Positions 1 to 7,986 of a stretch of DNA of 64,000 nucleotides are shown here, piece by piece. The DNA comes from CAVVDT01 sp963747005 (lineage in GTDB: Bacteria; Pseudomonadota; Alphaproteobacteria; Rhizobiales; Aestuariivirgaceae). The stretch lies in assembly GCA_963747005.1 (NCBI GenBank), contig CAVVDT010000011.1, forward strand, positions 124,001 through 188,000, read 5' to 3'. Every line of letters begins with the position of its first letter. Position 1 is the stretch's first letter. A model generated the notes under the pieces. The model saw only the letters and a program-made list of their open reading frames with translations, did no database searches and was not told the origin of the DNA. The position numbers and the translations under genes were made by a program.

Positions 1-507
1 GCGCCGCTTTATTCCGACGTCGACGGCTCGCTCATCACCGACAAGCTGTGGGGCCTCTACTACAAGCCCGACTTCAATTTCGGCGGCATCCAGGGCGGAT
101 CCTCCCCCTACAAGGTCGAGACCCCGGTGGATGAAGTGGCGCTCGATCCTTACGGTCCCGACTCCCCCGATTTCATCGTCGGCGATGAATTCATCCATCA
201 CTGGTGTTCGATGCTCGCCCATTGCCAGAAGCGCTTCGAGGGCAAGATCGGCCAGTACAAGAGCCACGAAAAGTCGGGCGGCCTGGGCTGCTTTACCCCC
301 GACAATTTCCCCGTCTTCGATCAATTCCGCGGCAACGTCTTCGTGATTGCCGATTCGAACCACGGCTACAAGATGATCGGCGTGGGCAAGCTGGTGGCCG
401 AGACCATCACCGGCCAGCCCTCGCGCCTGCTCGAACCTTTCCGCTTCTCGCGCTATGCCGAAGGCAAGCTCCACCCGGTATCCAACAGCCCGTTTCCGTG
501 GAGTTGA
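1..507 (+). CDS. FAD-dependent amine oxidoreductase, C-terminal part
   Basis: The gene enters the window already open in frame 1 and stops at 505-507, so only about 168 C-terminal residues are visible. The segment with residues GGLGCFTPDNFPVFD and, later, ADSNHGYKMIGVGK looks like the C-terminal flavin-contacting part of DAO-family (sarcosine/dimethylglycine/D-amino acid) oxidoreductases, where a Gly-rich loop closes over the FAD. The substrate cannot be read from this fragment. A glutamine synthetase-like gene and glxBCD lie immediately downstream, so an N-methylated amine or N-methylglutamate-type substrate is a reasonable inference. The fragment is at the window edge, not visibly truncated by mutation. 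Confidence 0.75.
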   Translation, partial: APLYSDVDGSLITDKLWGLYYKPDFNFGGIQGGSSPYKVETPVDEVALDPYGPDSPDFIVGDEFIHHWCSMLAHCQKRFEGKIGQYKSHEKSGGLGCFTPDNFPVFDQFRGNVFVIADSNHGYKMIGVGKLVAETITGQPSRLLEPFRFSRYAEGKLHPVSNSPFPWS

Positions 508-529
508 CGTGTTGGCGCCGGTTGCGCTG

Positions 530-557
530 AATGGTTTTGCATTGGTAGGCTATTGGT
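530..557 (+). promoter_or_regulatory. Three 11-bp-phased ATTGGT-type direct repeats upstream of the glutamine synthetase-like gene
   Basis: The hexamers AATGGT (530), ATTGGT (541) and ATTGGT (552) recur exactly every 11 bases, one helical turn. A possible -35 TTGACG (504-509) and -10 CTGAAT (527-532) with a 17-base spacer lie just upstream or overlapping. A second phased set with the same hexamer and spacing sits before the acyl-CoA dehydrogenase gene at 7884-7921. Direct repeats at one-turn spacing are typical of OmpR/PhoB-type or AraC-type regulators; which family is not known here. Confidence 0.5.
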
Positions 558-603
558 GTGCCAGCCACACCATTCAAGGATGATCCAGGGAGCAAGGGTT
601 CAC

Positions 604-2079
604 ATGGCGACAGACTATGAAAATTTCATCGCTACCGACGGCCGCGACGACCTCATCAAGCAGGTGCGCAAGAAGATCGACGCCCTCGGCATCCAGTATC
701 TGTATCTGCAGTTCGTCTCCATCACCGGCCGCATCATGGGCAAGGGCATCCCGGCCGACCATTGGGAGAACGTGGCCAACGGCGGCTTCCAGCTCGTCTA
801 TGGCGCCACCGTCAACCTGTTCCTGAACCGCCGCGGCGAATATCTCGGCTACGGCCCGGAGGCGGCCGAACTGGTGGGCGTGCCCGAACCCGAAACCTTC
901 ATGCAGCTTCCCTGGGACAAGCGGGTGGCGCGTTTGTGGTGCACGCTGTTCCGCAACCGCGAGGAGCGCAACGATCCCGGCGCCTTCCTCACCGCCGACT
1001 GCCGCGGCAACTTGAGGCGCATCCACAACCAGTTCCAGAAGGACCACGGCTATCATCTGCGTGCCGGCACCGAGCCGGAGATGATGTGGCTGAAGAAGGA
1101 CGCCAACGGCAATCCCGACGGCGGCTTCTCCAACCCCTATTGCTATCACATCGACCAGTTCGAAAGCCTCAGGCCCGTCTACATGAAGGTGCTGGAATAT
1201 GCCCGCGCCATGGGCCTCGACATGATCCAGGGCGACCACGAGGACGCCCCCGGCCAGCTCGAGCTCAACTGGAACTACGACGATGTCCTGCGCAACGCCG
1301 ACCGCCTCACCACCTATCGCCAGCTTTGCGCCCAGGTGGCCCGCGAGTTCGGTCTCATCGCCTGCTTCATGTCAAAACCCTTCATGGGCGTCTCGGCCTC
1401 GGGCTGCCACCACAACATTTCCCTGTGGTCGGGCGGCAAGGACGAACTGAAAGCCACCGGCAACGATCCCAAGAACCTGCCCGGCATGAATGAGAACTTC
1501 ATGTACCGGCGGGGCGGTGAAAACCACTTCATGCCCGATACCGATGATCGCCAGCTTCCCGGCAAGATCGGCCTCCACGCCATCGGCGGCATCGTCAAGC
1601 ATCTGGGCGGCCTCACCGCCATCGGCTGCTCGACGGTCAACTCCTACCGCCGCTTGTGGGATACCGGTTTCTGGGCGCCGGTCTTCGCCGACTGGGGTTT
1701 CCAGAACCGCACCACGGGCCTGCGCGTTTCGGCGCCGGGACGGTTTGAGTACCGCGCCGTCGATTCCATGGTGAACCCCTACCTGATGGCCTCCGGCATC
1801 TTGCGTGCCATGGATGATGGCCTCAACAACAAGATCGACCCGGGCAAGCCGGAAGAGCGCAACATCTACCAGGCCATGGAAGCCGGCAAGCAGGTGCGTC
1901 GCCTGCCCATGACCCTGGGCGACTCGCTCGAGGCCCTGAAGAAGGATGACGTCATCCGCTCGGCCATGCCCGGCGAGATGCACCGCCTCTATGACGAGTA
2001 CAAGCGCGATGAATGGGAGCGCTTCATGTACACCTCCACCAACTGGGATCTGGAGACCTATCTCGACTGCCTGCCGTAG
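604..2079 (+). CDS. Glutamine synthetase-family ligase (GlnT / gamma-glutamylmethylamide synthetase type)
   Basis: The protein of 491 residues belongs to the glutamine synthetase superfamily. An N-terminal beta-grasp domain is followed by the catalytic domain, with GTEPEMMW (metal/glutamate site), ASGCHHNISLW (the family's H-x-H ATP/metal region) and RFEYRAVD near the end of the active site. Family members join an amine or ammonia to the gamma-carboxylate of glutamate using ATP. Beside glxBCD, the likely role is gamma-glutamyl-methylamide synthesis (GmaS/GlnT-like) in N-methylglutamate metabolism, but ordinary GlnT activity is also possible. I chose the ATG at 604, with AAGGG just upstream; an in-frame ATG at 580 is an alternative. 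It is first of a same-strand set running to 5863. Confidence 0.85.
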   Translation: MATDYENFIATDGRDDLIKQVRKKIDALGIQYLYLQFVSITGRIMGKGIPADHWENVANGGFQLVYGATVNLFLNRRGEYLGYGPEAAELVGVPEPETFMQLPWDKRVARLWCTLFRNREERNDPGAFLTADCRGNLRRIHNQFQKDHGYHLRAGTEPEMMWLKKDANGNPDGGFSNPYCYHIDQFESLRPVYMKVLEYARAMGLDMIQGDHEDAPGQLELNWNYDDVLRNADRLTTYRQLCAQVAREFGLIACFMSKPFMGVSASGCHHNISLWSGGKDELKATGNDPKNLPGMNENFMYRRGGENHFMPDTDDRQLPGKIGLHAIGGIVKHLGGLTAIGCSTVNSYRRLWDTGFWAPVFADWGFQNRTTGLRVSAPGRFEYRAVDSMVNPYLMASGILRAMDDGLNNKIDPGKPEERNIYQAMEAGKQVRRLPMTLGDSLEALKKDDVIRSAMPGEMHRLYDEYKRDEWERFMYTSTNWDLETYLDCLP

Positions 2080-2103
2080 GGGGAAAAGGGAAATAGTCGG
2101 TAT

Positions 2104-2148
2104 TCGGTAGTGGGTAGTGGAAAAGACCGACCGACTACCCACTACCGA
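2104..2148. repeat. Intergenic hairpin repeat before glxB
   Basis: A perfect 15-bp stem (2104-2118 with 2134-2148) built on the GGTAGTGGGTAGT motif encloses a 15-base loop. It occupies the 92-bp spacer between the glutamine synthetase-like gene and glxB. A diverged relative lies in the same operon at 5370-5416. It may act as a processing or mRNA-stability element, or may be a mobile intergenic repeat. Confidence 0.6.
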
Positions 2149-2171
2149 CTCATCACAAGGAGAAACCAACC

Positions 2172-3107
2172 ATGTGCGGTATAGCTGGGCTCATCCATCG
2201 CGATGGCATCGGCAATGTCGGTCAGGAAATGACCGCGATGCTGCAATCGCTCAAGCACCGTGGCCCCGACTCGACCGGTTTTGCGCTTTACGGCCAGCCC
2301 GGGCGCAATGAATTCGTCATGCGCTTCAAGGTGGCCGAGCAGGAGGACATGGCCAAGGGCTTCGACATCCACGACGAGGTCAAGCGCCGCCGCGCCAGGG
2401 TCGACGAGCGCCTGAAGACGCTCGGCGTGCAGGTGATCGGCACCGACGATGCCACCGAATACGCCTTTCGCTATCGCATCCAGTACGAAGGCGACATGAA
2501 AAAGCTCGCCGACTACGTGGAAGACGTCGAGGGCGCCGAAATCCTCTCCATGGGCAGCGCGCTTGAACTGGTGAAGGATCTGGGCGATGCCACCCGCGTC
2601 GCCAACCAGTACGGCCTGCAATCGTTCCGCGGCACCCACGGCATCGGCCACACCCGCATGGCGACCGAGTCCGACGTCGACATCCGTTCCGCCCATCCCT
2701 ACTGGGCCTACCCCTATAACGACATCGCCGTTGTCCATAACGGCCAGATCACCAACTACTGGATGATGCGCCGCCAGTACGAGCGCCGCGGCCACCGCTT
2801 CATGTCCAACTGCGACAGTGAGTTGCTGGCTGTCTATACAGCCTACAACCTCGACCAGGGCGCCACGTTGCAGGATTCACTGAAGGCCTCCATCGACGAG
2901 ATCGACGGTGTGTTCTCCTATCTGGTGGCCACCAGGGACGAACTGGGATTGGCCAAGGACTGCATGGCGGCCAAGCCGATGGTGCTGTTCGAGAGCGACG
3001 ATCTCGTCGCCCTGGCCTCGGAAGAAATGGCGATCAGGGCCATCGTCCCCCACGAGATCGACACATGGGATCCTTACGATCAGGAGGTTCGGGTATGGCG
3101 GGCGTAA
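2172..3107 (+). CDS. glxB: Class II glutamine amidotransferase subunit, N-methylglutamate synthase-like (GlxB/MgsA)
   Basis: The 311-residue protein starts MCGIAGL, so the N-terminal cysteine nucleophile of class II (Ntn) glutamine amidotransferases is present after removal of Met. Further family signatures are GTHGIGHTRMATES (about residues 155-168) and VVHNGQITNYW (about 189-199). It corresponds to the PurF-type amidotransferase domain of glutamate synthase encoded as a separate subunit, as in GlxB of rhizobia and MgsA of N-methylglutamate synthase. It would release ammonia, or methylamine from gamma-glutamylmethylamide, for transfer at the GlxD FMN site. The start is preceded by an AAGGAG ribosome site. 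Its 3' end overlaps the next gene by 13 bases, indicating translational coupling. Confidence 0.9.
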   Translation: MCGIAGLIHRDGIGNVGQEMTAMLQSLKHRGPDSTGFALYGQPGRNEFVMRFKVAEQEDMAKGFDIHDEVKRRRARVDERLKTLGVQVIGTDDATEYAFRYRIQYEGDMKKLADYVEDVEGAEILSMGSALELVKDLGDATRVANQYGLQSFRGTHGIGHTRMATESDVDIRSAHPYWAYPYNDIAVVHNGQITNYWMMRRQYERRGHRFMSNCDSELLAVYTAYNLDQGATLQDSLKASIDEIDGVFSYLVATRDELGLAKDCMAAKPMVLFESDDLVALASEEMAIRAIVPHEIDTWDPYDQEVRVWRA

Positions 3108-3952
3108 CCACCACCAAGGATCATGCCTCGCATGAGCTGGGCATGCACACCGAAGCGCTGCGCGGCCGCACGCAGCAGCGTTTCTTCGACGTGGAGGCGA
3201 TCGAGAGTTCCGGCTTCGGCTATCCCGATGCCATGCAGGTCGACTTCAACAAGCGCGCCGAGTTCGACGCCGCCAACATGGACACCCGCGCCATCAACCT
3301 CGAACTGCGTGAGTTGATGAAGAAGGGCTACGGCACCATCGTGGTGAAGAACCCCGGCGCCAAGCATTCCCTCGGGGTCGGCATCCTCAACCGCCTGAAC
3401 CTCATCTTCGAGGGCTCGCTGGGGTATTTCGGCTGCGGCCTGCTGGATGGTCCCAATGTGCGCATCAAGGGCCGGGTCGGCTGGTCGTGCGGCGAGAACA
3501 TGCTGGCCGGCACCATCGTGATTGAAAAGAACGCCGGCTCCCAGTTCGGTGCGGCGCTGCGCGGCGGCGACCTGGTGTGCAAGGGCTCGGTCGGCTCGCG
3601 CACCGGCATCGACCAGAAGGGCGGCAACATCATCGTCGGCGGCGATACCGGTGCCTTCACCGGCTTCATGCTGCAGCGCGGGCGCATGATCATCTGCGGT
3701 AACGCCGGCAAGAACCTCGGCGATTCGATGTATGACGGCACCATCTACGTGGGCGGTCACATCAAGGACCTCGGCGTCGATGCGGTGCTTTCCCCGCTCA
3801 CCGACATCGACCGCGCATGGCTCACCCGCAAGCTCAAGATGTACGAGCTGTTGCCGCCCAGGGGCGTCGACCACTTCCAGAAGATCGTCGCCGGCAAGCA
3901 GTTGTGGAACTACGACAATCTCGAGCCGAGCGAGAAAAAGCTCGTTCTGTAA
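3095..3952 (+). CDS. glxC: Glutamate synthase GXGXG-domain subunit (GlxC/MgsB)
   Basis: The 285-residue protein is rich in regularly spaced Gly-Gly and Gly-x-Gly motifs (for example GRVGWSCGENMLAG, GGNIIVGGDTGA and GNAGKNLGDSMYDG). This is the right-handed beta-helix of the C-terminal GXGXG domain of glutamate synthase large subunits. It is structural and helps channel ammonia between the amidotransferase (GlxB) and FMN (GlxD) subunits. The ATG at 3095 was chosen because AGGAGG lies 7-8 bases upstream; an upstream in-frame ATG at 3065 lacks this. It overlaps the end of glxB and is followed 25 bases later by glxD. Confidence 0.88.
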   Translation: MAGVTTTKDHASHELGMHTEALRGRTQQRFFDVEAIESSGFGYPDAMQVDFNKRAEFDAANMDTRAINLELRELMKKGYGTIVVKNPGAKHSLGVGILNRLNLIFEGSLGYFGCGLLDGPNVRIKGRVGWSCGENMLAGTIVIEKNAGSQFGAALRGGDLVCKGSVGSRTGIDQKGGNIIVGGDTGAFTGFMLQRGRMIICGNAGKNLGDSMYDGTIYVGGHIKDLGVDAVLSPLTDIDRAWLTRKLKMYELLPPRGVDHFQKIVAGKQLWNYDNLEPSEKKLVL

Positions 3953-3977
3953 TCGTTAAATCGAAGGGTTTTGAACC

Positions 3978-5357
3978 ATGGCAAAGACGCCAGCGAAAAA
4001 GACCGCCACGGTGCGCCAGCCCGCCGAGAGCGCGCGCTATGTTCTGGGCAAGTCGCAGATCTTCACGCCCAATGTCATCAACGATATCCACATCAAGTCC
4101 GAGCTTGGCCGCTACCGCATGCGCGGCTTCTCGCTGTTCAAGAAGATCCCCCATTGGGACGACCTGACCTTTCTGCCCGGCACCTTGACCCGCTTCGTCA
4201 TCGAGGGCTACCGCGAGAAGTGCGAGACGAAAACCATCATCGGCCCGCGCGCCAAGCGCCCCATGGTGCTCGACATCCCCGTCTACGTCACCGGCATGAG
4301 TTTCGGCGCCCTGTCTTATGAGGCCAAGATCGCCCTGGCGCGCGGTGCCACCATGGCGGGCTCGGCCACCTGTTCCGGCGAGGGCGGCATGATCCCCGAC
4401 GAGCGGCGCTATTCGGTGAACTGGCTCTACCAGTGCATCCAGTCGCGCTACGGCTTCAACCCGCACCATCTGCGCCTCGCCGATGCCTGCGAGTTCTTCA
4501 TCGGCCAGGGCTGCAAGGTCGGCCTCGGCGGCCATCTCATGGGCCAGAAGGTGACCGACCAGGTGGCCGAGATGCGGTCCCTGCCGGCCGGCATCGACCA
4601 GCGCTCGCCTGCCCGTCACCCCGACTGGCTGGGGCCCGATGATCTGTCGCTGAAGATCCAGGAGATCCGCGAGGCCACCAACTGGGAAATCCCCATCCAG
4701 TTGAAGCTGGGTGCGGCGCGCACCTATGACGATGTCCGCATGGCGGTGAAGTGCGATCCCAACTCGATCTACATCGACGCCATGGAAGGTGGCACCGGCG
4801 CCGGCCCCCACATCGCCACCGAGGAAACCGGCGTGCCGGGCATCTCCGCGGTCCGCGACGCCCGGCGCGCCATCGACGAACTTGGCAAGAAGGGCGAGAT
4901 TTCCCTCGTCTATGCCGGCGGCATCAGGAACGGCGGCGACGTCGCCAAGGCTTTGGCGCTGGGGGCGGATGCCATCGCCATCGGCCATTCGGTGATGATG
5001 GCGCTCAACTGCAACAAGCACATCGAGGGCGTCACCGACTTCCCCAACGAGATCGGCGTCGAGGCGGGCTATTGCTATCATTGCCATACCGGCCGCTGCC
5101 CGGTGGGCGTGGCGACGCAGGACCCCGAGCTCAGGAAGCGCCTCGATCCCGAAGCCGCCGCCGAGCGCGTCTACAACTTCCTCCACACCCTCACCATGGA
5201 AGTGCAGATGCTGGCGCGCGCCTGTGGCAAGACCAACGTCCATTCGCTCGAGCCCGAAGACCTCGCGGCGCTCACCATGGAGGCTTCCGCCATGGCCAAG
5301 GTGCCGCTGGCGGGGACCAACTACACGGTGGGCATGGAGAATTATCACAAGTATTGA
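3978..5357 (+). CDS. glxD: FMN-binding glutamate synthase-family subunit (GlxD/MgsC)
   Basis: This 459-residue TIM-barrel protein matches the FMN-binding domain of glutamate synthase. Visible features are a glycine-rich phosphate-binding stretch with EGGTGAGP (about residues 271-278), the YAGGIRNGGDVAKAL motif that holds the FMN phosphate (about 313-327), and a cysteine cluster CYHCHTGRCPVG that resembles the 3Fe-4S ligands of glutamate synthase. With GlxB and GlxC it forms a split glutamate synthase-like enzyme. The known function of such sets in methylotrophs is N-methylglutamate synthase; in rhizobia the function is less certain. A 92-bp spacer with a hairpin repeat separates it from the next gene. 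Confidence 0.9.
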   Translation: MAKTPAKKTATVRQPAESARYVLGKSQIFTPNVINDIHIKSELGRYRMRGFSLFKKIPHWDDLTFLPGTLTRFVIEGYREKCETKTIIGPRAKRPMVLDIPVYVTGMSFGALSYEAKIALARGATMAGSATCSGEGGMIPDERRYSVNWLYQCIQSRYGFNPHHLRLADACEFFIGQGCKVGLGGHLMGQKVTDQVAEMRSLPAGIDQRSPARHPDWLGPDDLSLKIQEIREATNWEIPIQLKLGAARTYDDVRMAVKCDPNSIYIDAMEGGTGAGPHIATEETGVPGISAVRDARRAIDELGKKGEISLVYAGGIRNGGDVAKALALGADAIAIGHSVMMALNCNKHIEGVTDFPNEIGVEAGYCYHCHTGRCPVGVATQDPELRKRLDPEAAAERVYNFLHTLTMEVQMLARACGKTNVHSLEPEDLAALTMEASAMAKVPLAGTNYTVGMENYHKY

Positions 5358-5369
5358 GCGGCTAGTGGA

Positions 5370-5416
5370 TAGTCGTTAGTCGGTAGTAAGGGAATGCGAC
5401 TACCGACGACCGACTA
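5370..5416. repeat. Intergenic hairpin repeat before the 137-residue protein gene
   Basis: Arms 5370-5387 and 5399-5416 pair over 18 positions with two mismatches around an 11-base loop. The TAGTCGG / CGGTAGT words match the hairpin at 2104-2148, so the two are diverged copies of one intergenic element within a single operon. Confidence 0.55.
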
Positions 5417-5449
5417 AATCCTACCGGCTCCTCCAAAGGAGAATCACAG

Positions 5450-5863
5450 ATGGCAGGCACAAGCTACAAGGGCTCCGAGATCAAGGACGTCGATCAGTTC
5501 CTGACTGACGCCAAGGGCCTCGGATCCGAGCGCGAAAAGGAAATCGGCCAGCACATCGGCTACCGCTACGATGTCAACCTGGTGCCCGACTATTCCAAGC
5601 TGACGCCCTATCTCAAGGACTACATCGAGTTCATGGGCTGGGACGATCTCAACTGGCTGGAAGACGTCCACATGGGCTACGAGGAAGGCGAGGCGGCGAT
5701 CTTCGACCGCAACGTCAACGGCTGGGTGCGCATCCCCTCATCGGTGAAGCTGCCCAAGAACCAGCAGGACCGCGACATGATCGCCCGCGAGCTGTTGCTC
5801 AAGTTCCAGATGTCCCCCGACCACCCGCTGGTGCAGCTCAACAAGGCCTACAGGAAGTTCTGA
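5450..5863 (+). CDS. Conserved-looking protein of unknown function, last gene of the glx operon
   Basis: The 137-residue soluble, acidic protein follows glxD on the same strand, and AAAGGAGAATCACAG provides a strong ribosome site before the ATG. It has no signal peptide or membrane segment. Noticeable features are aromatic-rich stretches (YIEFMGWDDLNWLEDVHMGY at about 61-80) and a C-terminal helix-like region. I do not recognise a domain. Its position after the three synthase subunits suggests an accessory or substrate-specific subunit of the N-methylglutamate synthase-like enzyme or its ligase, but this is inference only. Confidence 0.75.
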   Translation: MAGTSYKGSEIKDVDQFLTDAKGLGSEREKEIGQHIGYRYDVNLVPDYSKLTPYLKDYIEFMGWDDLNWLEDVHMGYEEGEAAIFDRNVNGWVRIPSSVKLPKNQQDRDMIARELLLKFQMSPDHPLVQLNKAYRKF

Positions 5864-5950
5864 GGGCAAGGCCCCCTTCAGTCACCGTCACCCCGGGACT
5901 TGATCCCGGCCTTGCTGCAAGTTCCGGGCGTCAGCCGCACATCGCAGACC

Positions 5951-6047
5951 GTCACCCCGAGGCTTGACCACGGGGTCCATCCCGCTGGCGTATCGGCAGG
6001 TGGATGAGCCGGCGGAATGGATGGCGGGATCAAGTGCCGGTATGACG
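5951..6047. repeat. Solitary copy of the palindromic element amplified at 34862-35733
   Basis: This roughly 97-base segment begins GTCACCCCGAGGCTTGACCA and ends with GTGCCGGTATGACGG. Its two halves form a long imperfect inverted repeat. The same start, centre (GGCGGAATGGAT) and end occur in each unit of the 131-bp array at 34862-35733. A shorter related fragment lies at 5887-5910, and a more degenerate one near 6085. The rest of the 309-bp gap between 5864 and 6172 holds nothing else I can recognise. Confidence 0.7.
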
Positions 6048-6172
6048 GTGGTGATGGGGGTAAGTGACGCCAATCCCCAAAAGTGTCATCGTCCGGCTTG
6101 ACCCGATGACCCATGGGCTGCAAGGCGATGCCGCCTGTCTGTCGTCTTGCCGCAACGAATGGCATCGTGGCC

Positions 6173-6856
6173 TCACCGCCCGCCCCACCTGTCGGCGAAC
6201 ACCAGTTCATCGAGCGCCAGGCGGCGGCGCCAGCCTTTGGCTTCCAGTTCCGGCCGCCGGTAAAGCTCTTCGACATGCCCGAGGCACAGATAGGCGACGA
6301 TCTCGACGTGATCGGGAATGCCCAGGAGCCCCCGCAGGTCGGCGTCGCGGAAGATGCTGACCCAGCCCACCCCGATGCCTTCGGCGCGCGCCGCCAGCCA
6401 CAGGTTCTGCACCGCGCACACCGTCGAATAGAGGTCCATGTTGCGGTTGTGGGTGCGCCCCAGCACCACCGTGCCGCCGCGCGTGCGGTCGCAGGTGACG
6501 ACGAGATTGACCGGGGCTTTGCGAATGCCTTCCAGCTTGAGCGAGCGGTAGAGCGCCTGCTTGTCGCTGGCAAACTGCGTGACCGCCTCCTCGTTGGCGA
6601 CCGAAAACGCCCGCCACACCCGCTCCTTCAGGGCGGCATCGCGGATGACGATGAAATTCCACGGCTGCATGAGCCCGACGGAAGGGGCCTGATGGGCCGC
6701 TTCAAGCAGCCGCATCATGACGTTGTCCGGGACTTCGCGCGGCAGGAACTGGTCGCGCACGTCGCGCCTGGTGCGGATGGCCTTGTAGACGGCGGCGCGT
6801 TCTTCATCGGAAAAGGCTTCGGCATCGCCGAAATCGGCCAGGAGAGCATCGGTCAT
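6173..6856 (-). CDS. bluB: 5,6-dimethylbenzimidazole synthase
   Basis: This 227-residue nitroreductase-fold protein has the BluB arrangement: an N-terminal RTRRDVRDQF motif that contacts FMN, APSVGLMQPWNF, and GVGWVSIF followed by a short C-terminal tail. BluB destroys its own reduced FMN with oxygen to make 5,6-dimethylbenzimidazole, the lower ligand of cobalamin. A cobalamin riboswitch precedes it on the same strand at 6920-7080, which independently supports the assignment and indicates repression or attenuation by cobalamin. It is a single-gene unit here; the rest of the cobalamin pathway is not in the window. Confidence 0.93.
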   Translation of the reverse strand: MTDALLADFGDAEAFSDEERAAVYKAIRTRRDVRDQFLPREVPDNVMMRLLEAAHQAPSVGLMQPWNFIVIRDAALKERVWRAFSVANEEAVTQFASDKQALYRSLKLEGIRKAPVNLVVTCDRTRGGTVVLGRTHNRNMDLYSTVCAVQNLWLAARAEGIGVGWVSIFRDADLRGLLGIPDHVEIVAYLCLGHVEELYRRPELEAKGWRRRLALDELVFADRWGGR

Positions 6857-6919
6857 TGTTCAATCCCCAACAACGGACCTTGACGCCCCTGCCGCCGTCC
6901 GCGCGGCATCGGGCTATGG

Positions 6920-7080
6920 ATCGTCCGGCCGGTCTTCTGACTGGGGATCGTCTCGTCCGGCGCGCCTTCCCGGTTGCCCGGTGGCCGTTGCGCCGACCAA
7001 TTCCCCCTAACAGCGTTGGGCACGTTCCGGACTTTCACCGGATTCCCGATTATCCCGCCAAGGAGCGGGCACCGGACGAT
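6920..7080 (-). ncRNA. Cobalamin riboswitch controlling bluB
   Basis: Read on the minus strand, the element opens with ATCGTCCGG and closes with CCGGACGAT, a perfect 9-bp P1 stem. Inside are GGTGCCC, the TAATCGGGAA segment, GGTGAAAGTCC (the B12-box core) and, near the 3' end, GTCAGAAGACCGGCC. These appear in the order expected for the AdoCbl riboswitch. It ends about 63 bases before the bluB start codon. The remainder of the gap up to 7231 shows no further feature. Confidence 0.92.
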
Positions 7081-7231
7081 GGGCGGATAGGATCACGTTT
7101 ACAGACCCGCATCAAGCCCGTCGTGACCGCGGGAGCCATAACGGGCACCCCCCTTGCGCCACACGTCTACCCGTCATCGCCCGGGGTTTGGCCAGGAAAG
7201 CGCGAAGGTCCGCAAATCCTGCCTGCCTTGG

Positions 7232-7795
7232 TCACGCCAGTGGATCGGCCTGCGCCCGTTTCCAGTCGGGGGCAAAGCCCAGCACCACGGCATCATTGCC
7301 GATCTGCGGGTTGAATACCCGGTTGTGCCACAAGGTGTGCTCGCGCGCCTCATCGCCACTTTTGAGTAGCTTCACCTTGCAGGGCAGCCGCCATGACTGG
7401 TTCCACTGGTTGAAGTCGAGCAGGCAGCGCTTCGTGGCAATGAGCGCCTCAGCCGTCGGCGACCCGGACGGAAACAGCGCCGTCAACTGGTCGGAAAAGG
7501 CGACCTCACTGGAGAAATGTTCCGCTTGCAGATATTTGATCACGCTGTCGTAGACCTTCTGCGCCTCATTGGTCTTCATCACCTGGAAGCGGAAGAATGT
7601 CGTGCTCTCATAGGGCTCTTCCGGCACCATGAGGACGGTCATCGCCGCCAGCAGTACCTCGCCTTTGGGGCTGGAGACCCGTGGCCGCATGGCCTCCAAT
7701 GGTCGCCCGCCATGCTCGCGCATGGCGATCTGGCGGATACGCATCTGCCAGCCCGTGAACCGCTGGCGAAGGGCCTCGTCGCTAATGGCTTTCAT
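7232..7795 (-). CDS. Hypothetical protein, 187 residues
   Basis: The protein is soluble, without signal peptide or membrane helices, and rich in charged and aromatic residues (for example FRFQVMKTNEAQKVYDSV). It starts divergently from the acyl-CoA dehydrogenase-like gene, with 191 bases between the two start codons. Codon usage matches neighbouring high-GC genes, which supports it being real. I do not recognise the family. The shared upstream region with phased ATTGGT repeats could regulate both directions. Confidence 0.65.
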   Translation of the reverse strand: MKAISDEALRQRFTGWQMRIRQIAMREHGGRPLEAMRPRVSSPKGEVLLAAMTVLMVPEEPYESTTFFRFQVMKTNEAQKVYDSVIKYLQAEHFSSEVAFSDQLTALFPSGSPTAEALIATKRCLLDFNQWNQSWRLPCKVKLLKSGDEAREHTLWHNRVFNPQIGNDAVVLGFAPDWKRAQADPLA

Positions 7796-7883
7796 GTCGC
7801 CGCCTCCATGGGATACAAGTTCGAATCGGCGATCGACCTGTCGTTCAGGCCGCGGCGATGCAAGCCGCGATTTGCCTTGACCG

Positions 7884-7921
7884 ATTGGTCTGCAATTGGT
7901 TCAATAATGGCCATCATTGGT
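7884..7921 (+). promoter_or_regulatory. Phased ATTGGT-type repeats in the divergent region before the acyl-CoA dehydrogenase gene
   Basis: ATTGGT occurs at 7884, 7895 and 7916, with a degenerate AATGGC at 7906, giving an 11-11-10 base rhythm. A TTGACC (7877-7882) with TTCAAT (7900-7905) 17 bases later could be the promoter, partly covered by the repeats. The hexamer and spacing are the same as at 530-557 before the glutamine synthetase-like gene. Confidence 0.45.
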
Positions 7922-7986
7922 ATAGGCAAGTCCCTTTGCGTGGGAAGCGGGCCTGGGTGAGCGATCAAGCAAGGAGCGAGGACGAT

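Noticed and set aside
505..525. Sigma-54 promoter (TTGGCGCCGGTTGCG) upstream of the glutamine synthetase-like gene
   Set aside because: The distance between the GG and GC elements is 10 bases rather than 12, so the site would not fit.
3834..5348. Minus-strand open frame opposite glxD (504 codons)
   Set aside because: Antisense shadow of a clear glutamate synthase gene, with composition typical of reversed high-GC codons.
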